A model generated the notes under the pieces. It made no database searches. It was not told the DNA's origin and saw nothing but the letters and a program-made list of their open reading frames with translations. The position numbers and the translations under genes are program-made. A DNA stretch of 5,281 bases from an uncultured Ruminococcus sp. GTDB lineage: Bacteria > Bacillota > Clostridia > Oscillospirales > Ruminococcaceae. This document shows, piece after piece, positions 1-5,281 of this stretch. The first letter of the stretch is position 1; the number at the start of each line of letters is the position of its first letter. The DNA lies in the NCBI GenBank assembly GCA_900752785.1, contig CAADWP010000109.1:1-5281 (forward strand), given 5' to 3'.

Positions 1-37
1 AGTGCCCTTGGGGTACATATTTTTCGTCATATCACAC

Positions 38-66
38 AAAAAATCCTTGACAGGCGACAGCCTGCC
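38..66 (-). terminator. Possible intrinsic terminator of the uvrB-uvrA operon
   Basis: Read on the minus strand, GGCAGGC (66-60) pairs with GCCTGTC (55-49) across a TGTC tetraloop. This gives a 7-bp stem with one G-U pair. AAGGA follows and then six U (43-38). The U-tract begins five bases after the stem rather than directly, so it is a weaker version of the usual form. An alternative fold (TTGCAGGC with GCCTG-T-CAA, one bulged base) extends the stem to within two bases of the U-tract region and improves the case. It lies about 115 bases past the uvrA stop, and nothing closer to uvrA looks like a terminator. Function is inferred. Confidence 0.4.
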
Positions 67-112
67 TGCAAATTTTTTATGCAATTTGACAAAAAATCTG
101 ACTGCGCATCTG

Positions 113-131
113 CCGCACAATTTTTGTGCGG
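113..131. repeat. Perfect 8-bp inverted repeat (hairpin)
   Basis: CCGCACAA (113-120) and TTGTGCGG (124-131) are exact reverse complements around a TTT loop. No U-tract follows directly on either strand, so it is not a standard terminator. It lies about 50 bases past the uvrA stop codon. It could stabilise the 3' end of the operon mRNA against exonucleases or be part of a larger structured or repeat element. A competing pairing of TGCG 103-106 with CGCA 114-117 exists but is shorter. Confidence 0.6.
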
Positions 132-179
132 TGTTGCCTTAAAAATCCATCTTATTCAAAGCATTTTTTTAAAATCGTT

Positions 180-3002
180 TTATTCAAGATACGGTTTAAG
201 ATATTTTCCCGTATAGGACTGCTCGCAGGTAGCTACTTCCTCAGGAGTTCCCTGTGCAACGATAGTTCCGCCGCCGTCTCCGCCCTCGGGACCAAGATCA
301 ATGATATGATCTGCGACCTTGATAACGTTGAGATTATGTTCTATCACAAGCACTGTATTGCCCTGATCGGTGAGCCGCTGGAGTACGTCGATAAGCTTAT
401 GAACGTCGGCAGTATGAAGTCCCGTAGTCGGTTCGTCAAGAATATATATCGTTTTGCCCGTAGCTCTTTTTGAAAGCTCTGTTGAAAGCTTAACTCGCTG
501 AGCTTCCCCTCCGGAAAGAGTTGTAGCCGGCTGACCTATCTTAATATAACCCAATCCTACCTCCTGAAGAGTTTTCAGCTTCCGCGCGATCTTAGGGATA
601 TGTTCAAAGAACTCCACGCCCTCGTCGACCGTCATTTCGAGAACGTCATAAATAGATTTTCCCTTATAATGGATCTCCAGAGTCTCACGATTATATCTCC
701 GTCCCTTGCAGACCTCGCAGGGGACATAAATGTCGGGGAGAAAGTGCATCTCTATCTTTATTATTCCGTCGCCCTCGCATTTTTCACAGCGTCCGCCCTT
801 TACATTAAAGGAAAAGCGTCCGCTTGAATAGCCGTGAGCCTTTGCGTCGGCAGTTTGTGCGAAAAGCTCTCGTATATCGGTGAAAACTCCGGTATAGGTG
901 GCGGGGTTCGACCGCGGAGTACGACCGATAGGAGACTGGTCGATACAAATTACCTTGTCAAGATTTTCAAGTCCTTTCATGGCTTCAAATTTACCGCTTT
1001 TTATTTTGGCGCGGTTGAGCTTTACTGCAAGATGCTTGTATATTACCTCGTTGACAAGGGAGGATTTACCCGAGCCTGAAACTCCCGTTACGCAGATAAG
1101 CTCACCAAGAGGCAGCGTAACATCAACGTTTTTCAGATTATGCTCAGTTGCGCCGACGATCCGCAGAAACTTACCGTTTCCCTCACGTCTTCTTTGTGGC
1201 AGTGAAATTTTTCTTTTTCCGGAGAGGTACTGTCCGGTGATTGAATTTTTGCATTTCAGAAGTTTGCTGACAGTGCCGGAGAAAACTACCTCGCCGCCGT
1301 TGATACCCGCGCCGGGACCGATATCCACTATATAATCGGCTGCAAGCATGGTATCGTCGTCATGCTCGACCACAATAAGAGTGTTTCCGAGGTCACGAAG
1401 ACGTTTCAGCGTGGCGATAAGCTTGTCATTGTCTCTTTGGTGTAGACCGATACTGGGCTCGTCCAGAATATAAAGAACGCCCACAAGAGACGAGCCGATC
1501 TGGGTCGCAAGCCGGATACGCTGGCTTTCTCCGCCCGAGAGAGTGCCTGCGGAACGAGACAAGGTGAGATATTCAAGCCCTACGCTTCCGAGAAATCCGA
1601 GACGCTCCTTTATCTCTTTTATAATTCGTTCTCCCACGAAGCTGTCATGCTCGGAAAGCTTTAAGCCGTTAAAAAATTCGAGACTGTCGCGGACGGAAAG
1701 ATCGGTAAGTTCGCTTATATTTTTATTACCTACAGTAACTGCAAGATACTCGTCTCGAAGTCTTTTTCCCTTACATATAGGGCATTCTACTTCGCTCATG
1801 TATTCTTCAAGCTCAGTTTTTGCGTATTCGCTGTTAGTGTCGCGGTATCGGCGTTCAATATTGTTGACTACTCCTTCAAATGAAGAATTGTAGATTCCGC
1901 CTCCGAGAGATTTGGGACGCCGCAGTTCAAGAGTCTCATCGCCTGTTCCGTAAAGGAAAAGATCAAGAGACTTCTTTGGAAGCTCTTTTACGGGAACGTC
2001 GAGGGGAATGTTGTATTTTTTTGATATCGCGCGATAGTACATCATTGCGATCGAGCTTTCGTCAAGGCTGTTCCAGCCCATTGCATTGATCGCGCCGTTT
2101 AGAATGCTGAGATCCTTGTTCGGAACGATAAGATCCGGGTCGATATGCCTGAAAACGCCGAGCCCCGTGCATTTCGGGCAGGCTCCCATAGGATTATTGA
2201 ACGAAAACATTACCGGTTCAAGCTCGCCGATACTGATATTATGCTCGGGACAGGCGTAATTTCTGGAAAAAAGCATCTCCTCACCGCCTATAACGTCCAC
2301 AATGGCAAGACCCTCGGTAAGACTGAAAACAGTTTCAAGACTGTCTGTAATGCGCGATTCGATTCCGTCCTTAATGATAATTCGATCCACGACGATCTCA
2401 ATATTATGTTTCTTATTTTTATCAAGTTTTATTTCCTCGGAAAGCTCATACATGATACCGTCGGCGCGGACGCGGACAAATCCGCCCTTTCTTGCGCTTT
2501 CAAGCTCTTTTTTATATTCTCCCTTGCGCCCTCTTGCTATGGGGGCAAGAAGCTGTATCCTCGTACCCTCGGGAAGTGTAAGGATTGTGTCTACGATCTG
2601 GTCTATACTCTGCTGAGAAATTTCACGTCCGCATACCGGACAGTGGGGGACTCCGATCCTTGCGTAAAGCAGACGAAGATAATCGTATATCTCTGTGACT
2701 GTTCCTACGGTTGAACGCGGATTTTTCGAGGTGGTTTTCTGGTCGATCGAAATAGCGGGAGAAAGTCCCTCGATGCTGTCAACGTCGGGCTTTTCCATTT
2801 GTCCGAGAAACATTCTTGCGTAAGATGACAGACTTTCCACATATCTTCGCTGACCGTCCGCATAAATAGTATCAAAGGCAAGGGAGGATTTTCCCGAGCC
2901 GGAAAGTCCCGTCATTACAATGAGCTTATCCCTTGGAAGCTCCAAATCAATGTTTTTGAGGTTGTTGGCCCTCGCGCCTTTTATAATGATTTTATCGGTC
3001 AT
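180..3002 (-). CDS. uvrA: UvrA, excinuclease ABC subunit A (damage-sensing ATPase)
   Basis: UvrA forms a cytoplasmic dimer that finds bulky DNA lesions and loads UvrB in nucleotide excision repair. The 940 residues match the usual family length (about 940-950). Visible features in order are: Walker A GLSGSGKS (32-39); first zinc pair C121/C124; UvrB-binding region about 130-245; insertion-domain zinc site C251/H254/C275/C278; partner zinc pair C407/C410; ABC signature LSGGES (488-493); Walker B ILDEPS (512-517); second Walker A GVSGSGKS (640-647); C-terminal zinc module C739/C742/C762/C765; signature LSGGEA (829-834); Walker B ILDEPT (854-859); and a Gly-rich stretch near 904-912. H254 replaces the usual Cys. 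The ATG start is preceded by AAAGGA with a 6-base spacer, and the N-terminus lines up with the family. It lies 48 bp after uvrB with no terminator between, so the two are probably co-transcribed. No frameshift or truncation is seen. Confidence 0.98.
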   Translation of the reverse strand: MTDKIIIKGARANNLKNIDLELPRDKLIVMTGLSGSGKSSLAFDTIYADGQRRYVESLSSYARMFLGQMEKPDVDSIEGLSPAISIDQKTTSKNPRSTVGTVTEIYDYLRLLYARIGVPHCPVCGREISQQSIDQIVDTILTLPEGTRIQLLAPIARGRKGEYKKELESARKGGFVRVRADGIMYELSEEIKLDKNKKHNIEIVVDRIIIKDGIESRITDSLETVFSLTEGLAIVDVIGGEEMLFSRNYACPEHNISIGELEPVMFSFNNPMGACPKCTGLGVFRHIDPDLIVPNKDLSILNGAINAMGWNSLDESSIAMMYYRAISKKYNIPLDVPVKELPKKSLDLFLYGTGDETLELRRPKSLGGGIYNSSFEGVVNNIERRYRDTNSEYAKTELEEYMSEVECPICKGKRLRDEYLAVTVGNKNISELTDLSVRDSLEFFNGLKLSEHDSFVGERIIKEIKERLGFLGSVGLEYLTLSRSAGTLSGGESQRIRLATQIGSSLVGVLYILDEPSIGLHQRDNDKLIATLKRLRDLGNTLIVVEHDDDTMLAADYIVDIGPGAGINGGEVVFSGTVSKLLKCKNSITGQYLSGKRKISLPQRRREGNGKFLRIVGATEHNLKNVDVTLPLGELICVTGVSGSGKSSLVNEVIYKHLAVKLNRAKIKSGKFEAMKGLENLDKVICIDQSPIGRTPRSNPATYTGVFTDIRELFAQTADAKAHGYSSGRFSFNVKGGRCEKCEGDGIIKIEMHFLPDIYVPCEVCKGRRYNRETLEIHYKGKSIYDVLEMTVDEGVEFFEHIPKIARKLKTLQEVGLGYIKIGQPATTLSGGEAQRVKLSTELSKRATGKTIYILDEPTTGLHTADVHKLIDVLQRLTDQGNTVLVIEHNLNVIKVADHIIDLGPEGGDGGGTIVAQGTPEEVATCEQSYTGKYLKPYLE

Positions 3003-3008
3003 AATTTA

Positions 3009-3014
3009 TCCTTT
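3009..3014 (-). promoter_or_regulatory. Ribosome binding site of uvrA
   Basis: On the minus strand AAAGGA ends six bases before the uvrA ATG (3002-3000). It supports this start and independent translation initiation after the 48-bp gap from the uvrB stop. No promoter-like or terminator-like element is evident in 3003-3050, consistent with a two-gene operon. Confidence 0.7.
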
Positions 3015-3050
3015 CAATAGTGCTGATATACACACAAACAAAGAGTCAAT

Positions 3051-5012
3051 TTAATTATCTTTCAGTTCTTTTATCTTATCGCGCAAATATGCCGCGTGTT
3101 CAAATTCAAGCATCTTTGCGGCGTTTTTCATTTCGATCGTGAGCTTTTCTATAAGCTCGCTGCGTTCCTTTGCGGAAAGCTTCTTTTTGCTTGATTTTTC
3201 TTCAATTTTTTTCTTTGAGGTTATTTCAAGAACTTCTCTTACTTCCTTAATTATCGTTTTGGGAACGATGCCGTGTTCTTTATTGAAAGCCGTCTGTATT
3301 GAACGGCGCCTTTCGGTTTCGGTAATGGCGCGTTCCATAGAACCTGTAACCGAATCGGCATACATTATGACTTGACCGCCGGCATTACGCGCGGCGCGTC
3401 CTATAGTCTGGATCAGAGAAGTCTCGCTGCGCAGGAAGCCCTCCTTGTCTGCGTCGAGGATAGCGATAAGGCTCACTTCGGGTATATCCAGTCCCTCGCG
3501 GAGAAGGTTGATTCCCACAAGAACATCAAAAATTCCGTTTCGCAGATCCTTTATGATTTCCATACGCTCGATAGTGTCTATATCATGATGGAGATAGCGA
3601 ACTTTAACTCCAAGATTTTCGTAATATGAGGTAAGATCCTCCGCCATTTTTTTAGTAAGAGTAGTCACAAGAACGCGCTCATTTCTTTCGGTACGGGAAT
3701 TGATCTCCAATAGCAGATCGTCGATCTGCCCCTGTGTGGGTTTGACAATAATCTCGGGATCAACCAGTCCTGTAGGGCGGATCACCTGTTCCACAATAGT
3801 ATCAGTTTTTCCGCGTTCGATCTGACCGGGAGTTGCGCTGACATAGATAGCTTGATTTATATGTGCGTTAAATTCATCAAAATTCAGCGGACGGTTGTCC
3901 ATTGCACTTGGCAGACGGAATCCGTAATCCACAAGGGTGGTTTTTCTCGCGCGGTCTCCGGCATACATAGCGCGCACCTGAGGCAGAGTAACATGGCTTT
4001 CGTCCACAATGAGAAGAAAATCCTTCGGGAAGTGATCGAGCAGCGTTTCGGGAGTGCTTCCGGGCGGTCTGCCTGCAAGAACGCGCGAGTAATTTTCAAC
4101 GCCGCTGCAAAATCCGACCTCGCGGAGCATTTCCATATCGTAGTGAGTGCGCTGTTCAATGCGCTGAGCCTCGATGAGCTTGTTATTGCGCTGAAAATAG
4201 TCAACGCGCTCGGCAAGCTCGCTGTCGATTTCAAGCAGAGCGTTTTCCATTTTATCGTCGCCGACAATGTAGTGTGAAGCGGGAAATATTGCTGCATGGG
4301 AAACTATCGCCTTGACCTCGCCGGTAACAACGTTTATTTCGGAGATGCGGTCTATCTCGTCTCCGAAATATTCCACCCGAACTGCGGTATCGCTTGATCT
4401 TGCCGGGAAAATTTCCACAACATCGCCGCGGACACGGAATTTATTACGTTCAAAGCTTATATCGTTCCTTTCGTATCGTATCCTTACAAGCTCCTCGATA
4501 AGCCGGTCGCGCGGCTTTTCAGCGCCCTGACGGATAGAAACTACCATAGAACGGTATTCATCGGGACTTCCCAAAGAATATATGCATGAGACGCTTGCCA
4601 CAATTATAACGTCGTTTCGTTCCGCAAGCGCTGTAGTTGCGGAGTGACGGAGCTTGTCTATCTCGTCGTTGACAGACGAATCCTTTTCGATGTAGCTGTC
4701 GGTGCTTGGGACATATGCTTCCGGCTGATAGTAGTCATAGTATGAGACGAAGTACTCAACGGCGTTTTCGGGGAAAAATTCCTTGAATTCCGAGCATAGC
4801 TGAGCCGCAAGAATTTTATTATGGGCAAGGACAAGCGTAGGCTTGTTGACCCTTGCGATGACGTTCGCCATAGTAAATGTCTTGCCCGAGCCTGTTACGC
4901 CGAGCAGTATCTGCTCTTTTTTTCCCGATTCCAGACCGTAAACCAGCTTTTCAATAGCCTGCGGCTGATCTCCGGCAGGCGCATATTGCGAAAACAATTT
5001 GAAGTGTTCCAT
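3051..5012 (-). CDS. uvrB: UvrB, excinuclease ABC subunit B (damage-verifying helicase-like ATPase)
   Basis: UvrB receives the lesion from UvrA, threads one strand behind its beta-hairpin to verify damage, then binds UvrC, which cuts on both sides. The 653 residues are typical (B. subtilis and E. coli proteins are about 660-673). Seen in order: the N-terminal [11 protein letters not shown]-motif region (11-20); Walker A GVTGSGKT (38-45); the tyrosine-rich beta-hairpin at about 90-115 with Y92, Y93, Y95, Y96, Y101 and Y108; the UvrA-interacting domain about 150-250; Walker B DESH (337-340); SATPG (392-396); helicase motif [11 protein letters not shown] (535-543); a Lys/Ser-rich linker (about 598-615); and a C-terminal UVR domain (about 616-650) that contacts UvrC. 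AGGAG sits 8 bases before the ATG. It is first in the operon, behind an extended -10 promoter and a candidate LexA box, which suggests SOS induction. All key motifs are intact. Confidence 0.98.
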   Translation of the reverse strand: MEHFKLFSQYAPAGDQPQAIEKLVYGLESGKKEQILLGVTGSGKTFTMANVIARVNKPTLVLAHNKILAAQLCSEFKEFFPENAVEYFVSYYDYYQPEAYVPSTDSYIEKDSSVNDEIDKLRHSATTALAERNDVIIVASVSCIYSLGSPDEYRSMVVSIRQGAEKPRDRLIEELVRIRYERNDISFERNKFRVRGDVVEIFPARSSDTAVRVEYFGDEIDRISEINVVTGEVKAIVSHAAIFPASHYIVGDDKMENALLEIDSELAERVDYFQRNNKLIEAQRIEQRTHYDMEMLREVGFCSGVENYSRVLAGRPPGSTPETLLDHFPKDFLLIVDESHVTLPQVRAMYAGDRARKTTLVDYGFRLPSAMDNRPLNFDEFNAHINQAIYVSATPGQIERGKTDTIVEQVIRPTGLVDPEIIVKPTQGQIDDLLLEINSRTERNERVLVTTLTKKMAEDLTSYYENLGVKVRYLHHDIDTIERMEIIKDLRNGIFDVLVGINLLREGLDIPEVSLIAILDADKEGFLRSETSLIQTIGRAARNAGGQVIMYADSVTGSMERAITETERRRSIQTAFNKEHGIVPKTIIKEVREVLEITSKKKIEEKSSKKKLSAKERSELIEKLTIEMKNAAKMLEFEHAAYLRDKIKELKDN

Positions 5013-5020
5013 AGAAATTG

Positions 5021-5025
5021 CTCCT
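5021..5025 (-). promoter_or_regulatory. Ribosome binding site of uvrB
   Basis: AGGAG on the minus strand lies 8 bases before the ATG at 5012-5010. This is close to ideal spacing for a Gram-positive ribosome binding site and it fixes the uvrB start. Confidence 0.85.
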
Positions 5026-5045
5026 AATATAAATCTTCTTTATTT

Positions 5046-5074
5046 ATTATAACACGTTTTAGAAAAAAAATAAA
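5046..5074 (-). promoter_or_regulatory. Promoter of the uvrB-uvrA operon (extended -10)
   Basis: The minus strand shows a perfect -10 hexamer TATAAT (5051-5046) preceded by TGT, giving the extended -10 form TGnTATAAT from 5054. Seventeen bases upstream is TTTATT (5074-5069), a weak -35 with three of six consensus bases. A-rich sequence further up (5091-5112) could serve as an UP-like element. Transcription would start near 5039, leaving a leader of about 26 bases that contains the AGGAG. The extended -10 probably compensates for the poor -35. Confidence 0.75.
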
Positions 5075-5080
5075 TACTTA

Positions 5081-5094
5081 GGAACATATTTTCT
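5081..5094. promoter_or_regulatory. Candidate LexA (SOS) operator upstream of uvrB
   Basis: On the plus strand 5082-5093 reads GAACATATTTTC, one base off the palindrome GAACATATGTTC used by Firmicute LexA (DinR). On the minus strand 5094-5081 agrees with 12 of 14 positions of the B. subtilis consensus CGAACRNRYGTTYC, counting degenerate positions. The box lies just upstream of the weak -35 of the uvrB promoter. uvrBA is a known LexA target in B. subtilis, so location and sequence agree. The region is AT-rich, which raises the chance of an accidental match, and no LexA gene is in view. Confidence 0.55.
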
Positions 5095-5100
5095 TTTTTT

Positions 5101-5140
5101 AATTAATAAAAACGGCTGAGCAAATAAAAATGCTCAGCCG
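5101..5140 (-). terminator. Intrinsic terminator of the dockerin-protein gene
   Basis: CGGCTGAGCA (5113-5122) and TGCTCAGCCG (5131-5140) form a perfect 10-bp GC-rich stem around an 8-base AT loop. Read on the minus strand, it is followed at once by UUUUUAUUAAUU (5112-5101). It starts 16 bases after the stop codon of the dockerin gene and insulates the uvrB promoter from read-through. On the plus strand the downstream sequence is only moderately T-rich and no gene faces it, so it works mainly for the minus strand. Confidence 0.93.
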
Positions 5141-5156
5141 CTTTGCTTGTATTTTG

Positions 5157-5281
5157 TTATATCGTGAGTGTGCCGATTATTCCGAGTACATACTGTTGGA
5201 TCTTAAATGCGTCATTAGGTGTGATACCGTCTCCGGTCTCGTCAACGTCTCCGTTGATTTTACCTTGCTCTGTGATCTTAT
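5157..5281 (-). CDS. C-terminal end of a dockerin-containing protein (partial)
   Basis: The reverse strand encodes 40 residues ending in a TAA at 5159-5157; the start lies beyond the window. The visible part is the second half of a type I-like dockerin: a short lead KITEQGKING, a calcium loop with Asp ligands in DVDETGDGITPND, then helix AFKIQQYVLG and a short hydrophobic tail. Dockerins bind cohesin modules and attach enzymes or other proteins to scaffoldins or the cell surface, outside the cell. The loop spans 13 residues rather than the usual 12, a variation I recall in some Ruminococcus dockerins. What the rest of the protein does (glycoside hydrolase, protease, structural) cannot be told. 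It has its own terminator, so it is not part of the uvr operon. The family call is confident; the assignment to Ruminococcus is inference. Confidence 0.85.
   Translation of the reverse strand, partial: KITEQGKINGDVDETGDGITPNDAFKIQQYVLGIIGTLTI

Larger units (their letters stand above)
1..179. repeat. Non-coding region downstream of uvrA; candidate dispersed intergenic element
   Basis: No convincing gene lies here. The stretch is AT-rich with homopolymer A/T runs and contains several small dyads: 2-7 with 11-16 (one G-T wobble on the plus strand), 49-55 with 60-66, CAAATT 69-74 with AATTTG 83-88, and a perfect 8-bp stem at 113-131. One plus-strand frame is open from base 1 to a stop at 214-216, but it runs antisense into the uvrA 3' end. 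It has no visible start or ribosome binding site and would encode a Phe/Cys/Lys-rich product without recognisable motifs. The string GCGGTGTTGCCTTAAAA at 129-145 and the overall look resemble intergenic repeats I associate with Ruminococcus genomes; this is recollection, not a search. No second copy occurs in the window, and the left end is cut by the window edge, so repeat status is inferred. Confidence 0.35.

Noticed and set aside
1..216. Plus-strand frame open from the window edge to a stop at 214-216 (71 codons), which could be the tail of a gene entering from the left.
   Set aside because: It overlaps the uvrA 3' end antisense, has homopolymer-driven Phe/Lys content and no recognisable motif, and crosses the perfect hairpin. 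It is more likely a chance frame in a non-coding element, though the window edge prevents certainty.
126..473. Plus-strand ORF of 115 codons at the end of uvrA.
   Set aside because: Mostly antisense to the conserved C-terminal ATPase of uvrA, with no ribosome binding site and no family resemblance; a shadow of the real gene.
2145..2714. Plus-strand ORF of 189 codons inside uvrA.
   Set aside because: Lies wholly antisense to conserved uvrA sequence, including the zinc and UvrB-binding regions; its length is explained by codon bias in the opposite strand.
3003..3050. Possible separate promoter or terminator between uvrB and uvrA.
   Set aside because: The 48-bp gap has no hairpin with a U-tract and no clear -10/-35 pair; it only holds the uvrA ribosome binding site.
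3884..4297. Minus-strand ORF of 137 codons in a different frame within uvrB.
   Set aside because: Entirely inside uvrB on the same strand, whose own frame is intact and carries all family motifs; no start signal.
5101..5156. Terminator hairpin as a bidirectional terminator or attenuator for uvrB.
   Set aside because: The U-tract is clean only on the minus strand, no plus-strand gene approaches it, and the hairpin lies upstream of the uvrB promoter, so it cannot attenuate the uvr transcript.
1..5281. CRISPR array, tRNA, rRNA, insertion sequence or phage attachment site.
   Set aside because: No spaced direct repeats, tRNA cloverleaf, transposase or integrase reading frame was seen; two conserved housekeeping genes fill almost the entire window.

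Overview
The window carries a complete, compact DNA-repair operon, uvrB-uvrA, on the minus strand. It also holds the last 40 codons of a dockerin-bearing protein upstream of the operon and a non-coding stretch of about 180 bp downstream of it. The gene order uvrB then uvrA, the Gram-positive style ribosome binding sites and a LexA-type operator of the GAAC-N4-GTTC class all point to a Firmicute. The C-terminal dockerin half-module (helix, calcium loop, helix) is of the kind used by anaerobic polysaccharide degraders. Its 'ITEQGK...GDV...GDGIT..DA..IQ.Y' pattern most resembles dockerins of Ruminococcus (Clostridia, Oscillospiraceae), so a rumen or gut Ruminococcus-like bacterium is the best guess. 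The species cannot be fixed from this window.

Layout in the direction of transcription (right to left). At 5281-5157 lies the 3' end of a dockerin protein. A strong intrinsic terminator follows at 5140-5101. A candidate SOS/LexA box sits at 5094-5081, then an extended -10 promoter (TGTTATAAT, 5054-5046). uvrB (5012-3051, 653 aa) is separated by a 48-bp gap without a terminator from uvrA (3002-180, 940 aa). Beyond uvrA, 179-1 holds no convincing gene. It contains a perfect 8-bp hairpin, a second hairpin followed by six U that may end the operon transcript, and overall looks like a structured or repetitive intergenic element.

UvrA and UvrB act together. UvrA, an ABC-type dimer with zinc modules, scans DNA for bulky lesions and loads UvrB. 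UvrB, a helicase-fold protein with a beta-hairpin that clamps one strand, verifies the damage and recruits UvrC for dual incision. Both proteins look intact, with all ATPase motifs present. Co-transcription from one probable LexA-controlled promoter fits SOS induction of nucleotide excision repair.

I do not see a previously undescribed system here. The points most worth checking are the SOS operator, the element downstream of uvrA, the dockerin with its 13-residue calcium loop, and a Cys-to-His change in one UvrA zinc site.
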